DNA of 64,000 nucleotides from Arthrobacter sp. Soil782 (lineage in GTDB: Bacteria > Actinomycetota > Actinomycetes > Actinomycetales > Micrococcaceae), in NCBI RefSeq assembly GCF_001428435.1, contig NZ_LMSO01000001.1, forward strand, positions 62,001-126,000, in the 5' to 3' direction. The position numbers were made by a program, and so were the translations under genes. Numbering within the stretch: position 1 is the first letter of the stretch; every line of letters begins with the position of its first letter. The notes beneath the pieces were generated by a model. The model was not told the origin of the DNA. It worked only from the letters and a program-made list of their open reading frames with translations, and searched no databases. Below are positions 35,928-43,337 of the stretch, piece after piece.

Positions 35928-36596
35928 TCAGGGGCGGGCGGCGAAGCGCTCGAGGAGGTCCACATGTCCCGAGACAATCAGCATGTCGCGGCTGGTCACT
36001 TTAGTTTCCGGCCGGGCGTAGGTGAAGTCCTCACCGGGTGACTTCACACCGACCACAGTGATCCCGTACTTTGAGCGCACGGCCGACTCGCCAAGGGTGA
36101 AGCCCTGCGTTTCTTTCGGCGGGTACATCTTCACGATGGCAAAGCCGTCGTCGAACTCGATGAAGTCGAGCATCCTTCCGCCCACGAGGTGAGCGGCCCG
36201 CTGCCCGGCGTCGGCTTCGGGGTAGATCACGTGATTGGCGCCGATACGCTTCAGGATCTTGCCGTGTGAGGGTGTGATGGCCTTGACCCAGAGGTTGTCA
36301 ATATTGAGGTCCACCAGATTGGCGGTGATGAGGACGCTTGCCTCAATGGAGGTTCCCACACCGACGACGGCGGCTGGAAACTCCTGTGCGCCGAGCTGGC
36401 GAAGCGCGTCGATATTGGTGGCGTCGGCCTCCACCACGTGGGTTAGTGTGCCCGACCACTTCTGAACCAGTTGCTGGTCCTTCTCGATCGCAAGGACCTC
36501 ACGGCCCTGCTTCACCAGCTGTTCCGCCGTGGCTGAGCCGAATCGTCCCAGCCCGATCACGAGTACGGGCGCATTGTGTGCTGGTCTGTCAGCCAA
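35928..36596 (-). CDS. ktrA: Trk/Ktr potassium uptake regulatory subunit (RCK domain)
   Basis: 222 residues from TTG 36596, which has AGAGAGG seven bases upstream and overlaps the ktrB stop by eight bases. The longer upstream frame does not fit the family. The RCK_N Rossmann segment is PVLVIGLGRFGSATAEQL with the acidic end of beta 2 (VLAIEKDQQ). The RCK_C domain covers about 140-222. KtrA forms an octameric ring on the membrane face of KtrB and gates K+ uptake in response to nucleotides. Translational coupling with ktrB supports the pairing. Confidence 0.92.
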   Translation of the reverse strand: MADRPAHNAPVLVIGLGRFGSATAEQLVKQGREVLAIEKDQQLVQKWSGTLTHVVEADATNIDALRQLGAQEFPAAVVGVGTSIEASVLITANLVDLNIDNLWVKAITPSHGKILKRIGANHVIYPEADAGQRAAHLVGGRMLDFIEFDDGFAIVKMYPPKETQGFTLGESAVRSKYGITVVGVKSPGEDFTYARPETKVTSRDMLIVSGHVDLLERFAARP

Positions 36597-38001
36597 TGAT
36601 CGGCCTCTCTTCGGGGTAGTGGTAGAGCGTGCTGCGCTGCCGCAGGGCAAGCGCAGAAGCAACGGTAATCGTTCCGAGGCGTCCGGCGAACATGAGGGCC
36701 GAGAGCACGTACTTTCCTTCCGGTGGAAGTTCGGCGCTGAGGTTGGTGCTGAGCCCGCAGGTTGCGAAAGCGGAAATGACCTCGAAGAGGACCCGGTTCA
36801 GCTCCTCTCCGGAGATCCACAGGATCAGGCCCGTGCCGATGAGCACGATCGTTGCGCCGGTGAAGATGACAGAGATGGCCACCCTCATGGCGCCCTGCGG
36901 AATCTTCCGTCCGTAAGCGCTGACGTCCGAGTCGCCGCGGGCTTCGGCGAGGATGGCGAGGAACATGACGGCGATGGTTGTGACCTTGATGCCGCCAGCC
37001 GTGGAGGCCGACCCGCCTCCGGCAAACATGAGGGCGTCAGTCAGGAGCATCGTTGTCGGCTCCAGCTGTCCCTGATCGACCAGGTTGAAGCCGCCGGAGC
37101 GGGTCATAATCGAGGCAAAGAGCGCGTTGATCACCTTGTCGCTGCCGCTCAGGTCGCCGATGGTTCGGCTATTGGACCATTCCATCAGCCCCCACAGCAC
37201 CATCCCGGCGAACACGAGGATGAGGGACACGTTGATGGTGAGCTTGGTGTGCAGGCTCCACTTCCGGACGTGGTGGCGGAACTGGACGAGGATGAGGATG
37301 ACCGGGAATCCGAGGCTTCCGACGAACACACCGATCATCAGCGGAATGAGGATCCAGAGATCGGTTTCGTAGGGCACCAGACCGTCTGAGTGCGGAGTGA
37401 ATCCGGCGTTGTTGAAAGCCGAGATGGCGTAGAAGAATCCGTGCCAGACTGCTAGCCAGAACGGTTCGCCGAGGATTATGAAGCGCGGGATCAGGGCCAG
37501 CGCAAGCACCAGTTCCACCAAGACGGAGGTGGTGATGACGATTCGCAGCAGTGTGCCCACTTCACCGAGACGGCTGGCGTTGTTCAGCGCGGATTGCGCC
37601 AGTAACTTGCCGCGGACGCCGAGCCGCTTGCTGACCACCAGTGCCAGGAGCGAGGCGAGGGTGAGGGTTCCAAGCCCGCCGACGAAGATGCCGATGAGGA
37701 TGATCAGCTGACCGAAGAACGACCAGTGGGCTGCCGTGGACACCACAGTCAGTCCCACTACGCACACTGCGGAGACCGCTGTGAACATGGCGTCGTGCAG
37801 CGGAGTGACTTCGCCGGTGCTGCTGGCGAACGGGAGGCTTAGTAATCCGGTGAAAATGAGGACAACCAGGGCAAAGACCAACAGCGCAACGCGTGCCGGT
37901 GAACTGTTTACTACGCTGTCGATGAAGTCGCGCGCCCTGCCAAGCAGCTGCAGATGAACCTGGTCTTCCCCTCCTAACCAGGAGGGGTGTGTTCGTGCCA
38001 T
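36589..38001 (-). CDS. ktrB: Trk/Ktr-type potassium channel subunit
   Basis: 470 residues, four M1-P-M2 repeats. The four selectivity-filter segments are visible: SAVCVVGLTVV, SAFNNAGFTP, SIMTRSGGFNL and SAFATCGLSTNL, each with the single conserved Gly of the Trk/Ktr/HKT family. The loop AGGGSASTAGGIKVTT in the third repeat is the gating loop region. It is in one operon with ktrA, and the start ATG 38001 is divergent from acuC. The pair imports K+, mainly for osmotic and pH homeostasis. Confidence 0.94.
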   Translation of the reverse strand: MARTHPSWLGGEDQVHLQLLGRARDFIDSVVNSSPARVALLVFALVVLIFTGLLSLPFASSTGEVTPLHDAMFTAVSAVCVVGLTVVSTAAHWSFFGQLIILIGIFVGGLGTLTLASLLALVVSKRLGVRGKLLAQSALNNASRLGEVGTLLRIVITTSVLVELVLALALIPRFIILGEPFWLAVWHGFFYAISAFNNAGFTPHSDGLVPYETDLWILIPLMIGVFVGSLGFPVILILVQFRHHVRKWSLHTKLTINVSLILVFAGMVLWGLMEWSNSRTIGDLSGSDKVINALFASIMTRSGGFNLVDQGQLEPTTMLLTDALMFAGGGSASTAGGIKVTTIAVMFLAILAEARGDSDVSAYGRKIPQGAMRVAISVIFTGATIVLIGTGLILWISGEELNRVLFEVISAFATCGLSTNLSAELPPEGKYVLSALMFAGRLGTITVASALALRQRSTLYHYPEERPIIG

Positions 38002-38093
38002 GCTTGCTGATCCGCTCCGTTTCTCCTGCTGAGTCCTTCGAGTAGTAAATCACTTCCACTCCTGCGCCGTGGGCAGGACGGGTCCGGATCGCG

Positions 38094-38099
38094 TAGCCT
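38094..38099 (+). promoter_or_regulatory. Candidate -10 box of acuC (leaderless start)
   Basis: TAGCCT, six bases, GTG 38106; no ribosome site. Confidence 0.5.
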
Positions 38100-38105
38100 G
38101 CTTGA

Positions 38106-39308
38106 GTGGCCAGTAGCTCCGTTCCCGCCGTTGCAACGAGAGTGGTGTGGGACGAATCCATGCTCGCGTACAACTTCGGTGCCCATCACCCCATGAATCC
38201 GCAGCGGCTTGAGCTGACTGCCCGACTCATTCGCGAACTGGGTTTGTTCGACCTTCCGCAGGTTTCCGTGGAGGTTCCGGATGTGGCCGATGAAGCCAGT
38301 CTACGGACGGTCCATGACGCCTCGTATGTGCAAGCCGTCAAGGCAGCGGACGAGGATCCCGAGGTCTGCGATGGCACATCAGGGTTCGGAACTGACGACA
38401 CTCCTGCCTTCGCCGGAATGCATTCCGCCAGTGCCCGATTGGTTGGCGGTTCTCTTGCTGCAGTTGATGCAGTCCTGTCCGGCACCGTTCAGCATGCCGT
38501 GAACTTCGGCGGGGGAATGCATCACGCCGGCCGGGCACGGGCAAGCGGGTTCTGCATTTATAACGATGCCGCTGCAGCGGTCCAACGCCTGCTCGATGCC
38601 GGTGTGAAACGCGTGCTCTATATCGACGTCGATGCTCATCACGGAGATGGGACCCAGGAGATTTTCTGGGATGACAAACGCGTCATGACCATCTCGCTTC
38701 ACGAGACCGGCATGAGCCTTTTTCCGGGAACCGGATTCCCAAATGAGATCGGTGGTGCGTCGGCTTCCGGGTACGCGGTCAATGTCGCGCTGCCCACTAC
38801 CACCGGGGATTCCGGATTCCTGCGGGCGTTCCATGCCGTTGTGCCGCAGCTGGCCGCCGCATTCGCGCCTGAGGTGATCGTCAGTCAGCATGGTTGCGAC
38901 GGTCACGTGGACGATCCCCTCACCAACCTGCGCATCACCGTTGATGCCCAGCATGCCGCAGCGGTAGCGGTTCGCGATCTCGCCTCGCAGCACTGCGACG
39001 GCCGTTGGATCGCGACCGGTGGCGGCGGGTACAACATCACCTCGGTGGTGCCGCGTTCGTGGACCCTCCTTACGGCGGTGGCAGCCGGTGCCGACATCAC
39101 ACTGACGACGCCGGTGCCCGCCCCGTGGCGGACGTATGTCGCCGAGCGCTTTGGTCGGGAAGCACCTTCCGTAATGGGTGATGGCTCTGACACCTGGTGG
39201 CAGTCGTGGGAAGCCGGGTTTGACCCAAACGAGAATTTGGACCGGTCGATCATGGCAACACGCAAAGCCGTATTTCCGCTGCACGGACTGGATCCCTGGT
39301 TCGATTGA
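38106..39308 (+). CDS. acuC: Acetoin utilisation AcuC / class I-type deacetylase
   Basis: 400 residues of the histone-deacetylase/AcuC fold. The zinc and charge-relay residues are in GGMHHAGRARASGFCIYND (His-His dyad) and RVLYIDVDAHHGDGTQE (Asp-x-His). SQHGCDGHVDDPL and GGGGYN complete the active site. AcuC proteins deacetylate acetyl-CoA synthetase and other lysine-acetylated proteins, so a functional link to acs at 11382 is plausible although the genes are far apart. Probably leaderless. Confidence 0.9.
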   Translation: MASSSVPAVATRVVWDESMLAYNFGAHHPMNPQRLELTARLIRELGLFDLPQVSVEVPDVADEASLRTVHDASYVQAVKAADEDPEVCDGTSGFGTDDTPAFAGMHSASARLVGGSLAAVDAVLSGTVQHAVNFGGGMHHAGRARASGFCIYNDAAAAVQRLLDAGVKRVLYIDVDAHHGDGTQEIFWDDKRVMTISLHETGMSLFPGTGFPNEIGGASASGYAVNVALPTTTGDSGFLRAFHAVVPQLAAAFAPEVIVSQHGCDGHVDDPLTNLRITVDAQHAAAVAVRDLASQHCDGRWIATGGGGYNITSVVPRSWTLLTAVAAGADITLTTPVPAPWRTYVAERFGREAPSVMGDGSDTWWQSWEAGFDPNENLDRSIMATRKAVFPLHGLDPWFD

Positions 39309-39397
39309 CCTGATTCGACTGACCCTCTCGATGGTGTTGGCTAACGCACGGCTGCTTCCAGCAACCCGTGTGGGAAACCGAGGGATGCCGCTTTCGA

Positions 39398-39413
39398 CAT
39401 ATACGGATATGGT
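39398..39413. promoter_or_regulatory. arsR-family gene promoter with overlapping inverted repeat
   Basis: TATGGT (39408-39413) lies six bases before ATG 39420. CATAT-ACGG-ATATG (39398-39411) is an inverted repeat covering the -10 box, positioned for autorepression. Confidence 0.45.
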
Positions 39414-39419
39414 AATGGG

Positions 39420-39869
39420 ATGGTCATGGATGATGTGTTCGGGGTCATCGCCGAAGCCACCCGCCGCCAGATTCTGGGCTCATTGCGGGACGGGGACAAA
39501 GCGGTGGGTGAGTTGGTGCTTGAGCTTGAAGTAAGCCAGCCCACGGTTTCGAAGCACCTCAAAGTTCTGCGGGAAGCAGGGCTTGTCACCATGCGGGCAC
39601 AGGGCCAGAAGCGCTTTTATTCACTCGAACCGGAGCCATTGCTTACCGTCGCCTCCTGGCTTGCCGAGTTCCAGTTGCCCGCTCAGAAGGTCAACTCCTC
39701 TCTCCCGTCAGCCGTCCTGGAACCGGAACTCGACGCGCTGGTCTCAGTAGGGTCGGGCGTTGCTCCCATCGATGGCGCTCAACCGTTCGGGCGTACCGTC
39801 GGCAGGGCTGCCGAACGCGCCGCCGACCTTCTGTCCCAGCTTCCGAAGCTGCGCCGCCGCAAGGAGTAG
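39420..39869 (+). CDS. ArsR-family winged-helix regulator
   Basis: 149 residues. The N-terminal HTH reads FGVIAEATRRQILGSLRDG then VSQPTVSKHLKVLREAGLVT (about 8-55), with the wing QGQKRFYSLEPEPL. No ArsR-type metal-binding cysteines (ELCVCDL) are present, so it belongs to the non-metal group. The C-terminal 75 residues, rich in Ala and Pro, have no recognised domain. It is isolated between acuC and the DAHP synthase leader. A palindrome overlaps its -10 box, suggesting autoregulation. Confidence 0.88.
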   Translation: MVMDDVFGVIAEATRRQILGSLRDGDKAVGELVLELEVSQPTVSKHLKVLREAGLVTMRAQGQKRFYSLEPEPLLTVASWLAEFQLPAQKVNSSLPSAVLEPELDALVSVGSGVAPIDGAQPFGRTVGRAAERAADLLSQLPKLRRRKE

Positions 39870-39945
39870 CCGCCGTGCGTGCTCCATGCCCACCGGCTGG
39901 GTGGGTGAGCGCTTAGCCCACCGCTGTCACATACCGACACCAAAG

Positions 39946-39974
39946 TTCACAATTCAGATGGCGCCGTCTAACCT
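39946..39974 (+). promoter_or_regulatory. Promoter of the DAHP synthase transcript
   Basis: TTCACA (39946-39951), exactly 17 bases, TAACCT (39969-39974), then six bases and the leader-peptide ATG. It predicts a leaderless transcript beginning at 39981. Confidence 0.6.
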
Positions 39975-39980
39975 CGTTTC

Positions 39981-40037
39981 ATGACAACCCGTTGGTATGC
40001 GTATTTTGCGTTGGCTCTGGAGGAGCCCGCGGCCTGA
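39981..40037 (+). CDS. Aromatic leader peptide of DAHP synthase
   Basis: 18 codons encoding MTTRWYAYFALALEEPAA and TGA. Five consecutive codons give Trp-Tyr-Ala-Tyr-Phe (39993-40007), an arrangement with little purpose other than sensing charged aromatic tRNAs. All three end products of the pathway opened by DAHP synthase are represented. The start is six bases from a TAACCT box. A ribosome stalled at these codons would cover the 5' arm (40010-40019) of the first downstream hairpin. Confidence 0.75.
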   Translation: MTTRWYAYFALALEEPAA

Positions 40038-40089
40038 CACGCTGACCAACACCTTCAGAGCCAACAGGGCAGGACACGTTTCCTGCCCT
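40010..40089 (+). promoter_or_regulatory. Attenuator hairpins upstream of DAHP synthase
   Basis: Stem 1: GTTGGCTCTG (40010-40019) with CAGAGCCAAC (40056-40065), 10 perfect bp. Its 5' arm overlaps leader codons 10-13. Stem 2: AGGGCAGGA (40066-40074) with TCCTGCCCT (40081-40089), 9 bp, 6-nt loop, followed by TTCGTCGTTT: terminator-like with a moderate U tail. CCAAC at 40046-40050 could compete for GTTGG. Further small stems follow (40102-40108 with 40123-40129; 40128-40133 with 40138-40143). The exact anti-terminator pairing is not resolved by eye. Confidence 0.6.
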
Positions 40090-40155
40090 TCGTCGTTTCC
40101 ACGGCGGGTTCTGCAGGACAGCCCCGCCGAAGGACCACCTTCGAAAGCCGGGACC

Positions 40156-41235
40156 ATGAAAACCCTCACTCCAGCCTCTTCCAATCTCAATGTCCGTAGC
40201 ATTGATCCGCTACCCACGCCAGCCGCAGTTGTCGCTGAACTTCCTGTCACTTCCGAGGTTGCAGCATCAATCCGCCGCTCGCGCGAAGAAATCCGGGCAG
40301 TACTCAATGGAGTGGATGATCGCCTGCTCGTTATCGTCGGTCCCTGCTCAATCCATGACCCCGACGCCGGTATCGAGTACGCGCGCATGCTGGCGGACGC
40401 CGCGCAGATGCACCGCGACGATTTGCTGGTGGTTATGCGGGCATACTTCGAGAAGCCCCGCACCACGGTGGGCTGGAAAGGGTTGATCAATGATCCGCAC
40501 CTGGATGGGAGCCACGATATTGCCGCCGGCCTGCGAACCGCCCGTAGGTTCCTTCTGGAGGTTGCCGCCCTGGGGCTGCCACTTGGCACCGAGTTCCTCG
40601 AGCCGATCAGTCCCCAATACATTGCAGACCTGATCAGCTGGGGTGCAATCGGCGCCCGGACCACCGAGAGCCAGATCCACCGCCAGTTGTCCTCCGGCCT
40701 GTCCATGCCCGTGGGGTTCAAGAACGGAACCGACGGCGGCATCAGGGTGGCACTCGACGCCTGCGCTGCCGCAGGTGCGCCGCAGACTTTCCTGGGGGTC
40801 GATGAGGGCGGACGCGCAGCCCTCGTCTCGACCACCGGAAACCCGGACACCCATTTGATCCTTCGCGGCGGATCCGTCGGCCCGAACTACAGCCCTGCCC
40901 ACATTGCGCACGCCTCTGCCGCGCTTGCTGCGGCAGGTCAGAACCAGCGCCTTATCGTGGATGCCAGCCATGCGAATAGTGGCAAGGACCATCGGCGGCA
41001 GGCGGACGTCGCCCGGGAACTTGCGGATGCAGTATCCGGTTCCGGGACCATAGCCGGCGTCATGCTGGAAAGTTTCCTCGTAGAGGGCGCGCAGAGACTT
41101 GATGTGACAGCTGCAGGCAGACTTGCCTACGGCCAGAGCGTGACCGACGCCTGCATGGGCTGGGGTGTTACGGCATCGGTGCTCGGCGATCTCGCGAGAG
41201 GTTCGCGCCGTCGTCGTCAGGGTGGCGTTTCGTGA
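40156..41235 (+). CDS. aroG: 3-deoxy-7-phosphoheptulonate (DAHP) synthase, class I
   Basis: 359 residues from ATG 40156; an open frame further upstream runs through the leader and is not coding. It condenses phosphoenolpyruvate and erythrose 4-phosphate, the entry step of the shikimate pathway. Class I-alpha landmarks: LLVIVGPCSIHDPDAGIEYA, MRAYFEKPRTTVGWKGL, LPLGTEFLEPISPQYIADLI, GFKNGTDGGIRVALDA, and RLIVDASHANSGKDHRRQ with metal-binding His and the SVTDACMGW end segment. Expression is probably set by the aromatic leader at 39981-40089 in addition to any feedback inhibition of the enzyme. Confidence 0.95.
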   Translation: MKTLTPASSNLNVRSIDPLPTPAAVVAELPVTSEVAASIRRSREEIRAVLNGVDDRLLVIVGPCSIHDPDAGIEYARMLADAAQMHRDDLLVVMRAYFEKPRTTVGWKGLINDPHLDGSHDIAAGLRTARRFLLEVAALGLPLGTEFLEPISPQYIADLISWGAIGARTTESQIHRQLSSGLSMPVGFKNGTDGGIRVALDACAAAGAPQTFLGVDEGGRAALVSTTGNPDTHLILRGGSVGPNYSPAHIAHASAALAAAGQNQRLIVDASHANSGKDHRRQADVARELADAVSGSGTIAGVMLESFLVEGAQRLDVTAAGRLAYGQSVTDACMGWGVTASVLGDLARGSRRRRQGGVS

Positions 41236-41247
41236 CCTTGGCGTGCT

Positions 41248-41276
41248 TTCACTTTGGTCACAGGAACCACTAGAGT
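41248..41276 (+). promoter_or_regulatory. Promoter of the small HTH gene
   Basis: TTCACT (41248-41253), 17 bases, TAGAGT (41271-41276). The predicted start of transcription near 41283 gives a leader of about 105 nt. Confidence 0.5.
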
Positions 41277-41389
41277 ATCTCCCTAGACGGATAATCCTCA
41301 GGTCTCAAGGCGACACGCCGTCCGGCGTTCCATCAAGTGCGGTGGGCGCCCATCTCAGGGTTAGCTCCAGAGAAAAGGACAGTGGTGAG

Positions 41390-41602
41390 ATGGCGAGCGG
41401 CAGCAACTTCTCCGACGTGCGCTTCCTGACAGTTGCGGAAGTTGCCGAAGTGATGCGGGTATCGAAGATGACCGTATACCGGCTGGTGCACTCAGGGGAC
41501 ATGCCGGCGGTCCAGTTCGGGCGTTCCTACCGAGTGCCCGAATCCGCTGTGCAACAGTATCTGCGTTCGGCATCCGTGGAGGGTGAGTCGGGTACAGGCT
41601 AG
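41390..41602 (+). CDS. Small excisionase/MerR-type helix-turn-helix protein
   Basis: 70 residues from ATG 41390. A MerR-like HTH spans FLTVAEVAEVMRVSKMTVYRL and the wing GDMPAVQFGRSYRVPESAV. It corresponds in size and context to Rv0500A of M. tuberculosis, which lies between proC and the 33-residue Rv0500B. Such proteins bind DNA, but their targets in actinobacteria are mostly uncharacterised; this is not a phage excisionase context. AAAGGA upstream is the nearest ribosome site, with a slightly long spacing. Confidence 0.85.
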   Translation: MASGSNFSDVRFLTVAEVAEVMRVSKMTVYRLVHSGDMPAVQFGRSYRVPESAVQQYLRSASVEGESGTG

Positions 41603-41799
41603 GGTCGCGGATGGTGCCGGTCAGGAAGGCCGGTCTGAGCGGGTACTCTGTTAAGAAGCGTTTTGCGTAGACGGTCGTATGTGCGGCCGCATGATGTACG
41701 TCACCGCGATGTGCGTCTTTTGTCAGATTCGAGCGTCCCTGCCGCAGTTCATGCGGTAGAGGTTGTCCGGAACCGGAATGAATAGTTTGTGAGGACTCT

Positions 41800-41898
41800 A
41801 TGGGTTCAGTAATCAAGAAGCGCCGCAAGCGGATGGCGAAGAAGAAGCACCGCAAACTGCTTCGCAAGACCCGCCACCAGCGCCGCAACAAGAAGTAG
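41800..41898 (+). CDS. 30S ribosomal protein bS22 / AURKAIP1-COX24 domain protein
   Basis: 32 residues, of which about 20 are Lys or Arg, starting MGSVIKKRRKRMAKKKHRK. It matches the tiny basic protein (Rv0500B type) found as an additional small-subunit protein in mycobacterial ribosomes and named bS22. GAGGA precedes the ATG. It ends nine bases before a strong terminator. The 197-base spacer to the HTH gene contains a TACTCT box at 41644-41649 that could give it a separate promoter, which would suit a ribosomal protein. Confidence 0.92.
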   Translation: MGSVIKKRRKRMAKKKHRKLLRKTRHQRRNKK

Positions 41899-41906
41899 CA
41901 TCGCAT

Positions 41907-41935
41907 CCGGTCCGCCAGTGAGGCGGACCGGTTTT
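41907..41935 (+). terminator. Rho-independent terminator after bS22 gene
   Basis: CCGGTCCGCC / GGCGGACCGG, perfect 10-bp stem with a 5-nt loop, followed by TTTT. It also separates the convergent HAD gene. Confidence 0.88.
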
Positions 41936-41946
41936 GCATTTAAGGA

Positions 41947-42789
41947 CTAGCCCCTCATGCGAGTGAAGCCGCGCCACAGGCCGTAGATGGCACCGGCTCC
42001 CGTTGCTGCCTTGAGCCCCAACGTTGCCGCACGGCGGCCGCTTCGAAAATCATAAATCGGCCAGTTGGAGTCACGGGCGTGCTTACGAAGGCGATGGTCG
42101 GGGTTGATAGCGACCGGATGGCCAACAATGCTGAGCAGCGGAACATCGTTGTAGGAATCGCTGTACGCCCAGCAACGGGACAGGTCCAGGCCCTCTTTCC
42201 CGGCAAGTTCATTGACGGCCGTGGCCTTTGCCGGCCCATGGAGGAACTCACCCACGAGCTTGCCTGTGTAGAAGCCCTCAGAGACCTCTCCCACAGTGCC
42301 AAGTGCACCCGTGAGCCCCAGCCGGTTGGCGATCACGCTGGCCACTTCGACAGGGGTGCCCGTCACCAACCAGACGCGGCGCCCGTTGCGGAGGTGCTGT
42401 TCCGCGAGGGCGCGCGCTCCCGGCCAGATCTTCGATGCGATCATCTCGTCGTAGACTTCTTCGCCAAGGGCCAGCACATCTTCATGCGCAATGCCGATAG
42501 CGAAGGCAAGAGCGGCGTCACGGACAGCATGGATGTCGGTCATGTTCTCGCCGCGCATCACGAAGCGCAGCTGTTTCCAGGCCAGCCCTGCGGCAAAACG
42601 GAGCGTGAAAGCCCGCCGCTGGTACATCTTGCGCGCCACATGGAAGAGACTGGCGCCGCGCATCATCGTGTTGTCGACGTCGAAAAATGCTGCTTCCCCG
42701 GCCGGCCCGCCCAGCGGAGAAGATTCGGCAGGCACAGTCTCCGTGGAAGACCCGGGCTCGACTGCGGGTCGGAGGCTGGCTGCGGACAT
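41947..42789 (-). CDS. HAD-IB family hydrolase (SerB-like phosphatase)
   Basis: 280 residues. HAD motif I is FFDVDNTMMRGASLF (nucleophile Asp37, acid/base Asp39), motif II is the VTGTPVEVA segment, and motif III/IV is WAYSDSYNDVPLLSIVG. The helical cap between motifs I and II is that of subfamily IB. It resembles the phosphoserine-phosphatase-like SerB/Rv0505c proteins that occur in this neighbourhood, but substrates vary within the family (phosphoserine, lipid phosphates). A hydrophobic C-terminal stretch (LKAATGAGAIYGLWRGF) may touch the membrane. Probably leaderless (TAGACT, six bases, ATG 42789). Confidence 0.88.
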   Translation of the reverse strand: MSAASLRPAVEPGSSTETVPAESSPLGGPAGEAAFFDVDNTMMRGASLFHVARKMYQRRAFTLRFAAGLAWKQLRFVMRGENMTDIHAVRDAALAFAIGIAHEDVLALGEEVYDEMIASKIWPGARALAEQHLRNGRRVWLVTGTPVEVASVIANRLGLTGALGTVGEVSEGFYTGKLVGEFLHGPAKATAVNELAGKEGLDLSRCWAYSDSYNDVPLLSIVGHPVAINPDHRLRKHARDSNWPIYDFRSGRRAATLGLKAATGAGAIYGLWRGFTRMRG

Positions 42790-42795
42790 AGCACG

Positions 42796-42801
42796 AGTCT
42801 A
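42796..42801 (-). promoter_or_regulatory. Candidate -10 box of HAD hydrolase gene (leaderless start)
   Basis: On the minus strand TAGACT, six bases, ATG 42789. Confidence 0.5.
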
Positions 42802-42922
42802 ATCACTGGTTGGCGTTCAGCGTGTCCGCGGACACTCACAGTAACCAGCCGATCTTTCACGCTTCGAGGGCGTTCCGTAATGGCGACCTGCACGGAGCCC
42901 GCGGCCAGTAAGCTTGTGGACC

Positions 42923-43192
42923 ATGACTCAGCAGACCCAACCGCCTGTCGCGGAATGGAGCACGGGCCTCGTGTTGGTGACTAGGCCGGACTGCCACCTC
43001 TGTCACGCCGCCCGGGAGACAGTGAACCGCGTGGCTGCCGAACTGGGCGTGCCCTGGCGGGAAGAGTCGATTGCCGATCACGCCGATCTGCTGGAACGAT
43101 TCTCGGAAGAGGTGCCGGTTCTGCTTCTCGACGGGGTCCAGCGGGACTTCTGGACAATCGACGAAGCGCGCCTGCGACGGCTCCTCACCTGA
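42923..43192 (+). CDS. Glutaredoxin-family protein
   Basis: 89 residues from ATG 42923. A small thioredoxin fold with a CxxC site at Cys24 and Cys27 (RPDCHLCHAA) and the cis-Pro segment VPVLLLDG. It matches the glutaredoxin-like protein (Rv0508 type) encoded near rex and heme genes in actinobacteria. Redox partner unknown. TAAGCT lies eight bases before the ATG, and no ribosome site is seen, so a very short or absent leader is likely. Confidence 0.88.
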   Translation: MTQQTQPPVAEWSTGLVLVTRPDCHLCHAARETVNRVAAELGVPWREESIADHADLLERFSEEVPVLLLDGVQRDFWTIDEARLRRLLT

Positions 43193-43337
43193 GCCTTTGT
43201 GCTCAGCGCCCGCCATTGCGTCCTGACTTTGAGGCCTTCGATCAGGGACCTAAAGTGGGACTATCCCGCCGTCATCCTCCGGCGGGCGGGCGGAGCAGTT
43301 CAGGCCGCCGGCGAACAAATAACGGAGAGATGAAGCA

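Noticed and set aside
36529..37389. 286-codon plus-strand frame opposite ktrB
   Set aside because: Composition is dominated by Glu, Asp, Gly and His runs produced by the complement of membrane-helix codons; ktrB is unambiguous.
39997..40155. N-terminal extension of the DAHP synthase through the leader
   Set aside because: The family starts near MKTLTPASSN; the extension overlaps the leader peptide and the attenuator hairpins in another frame.
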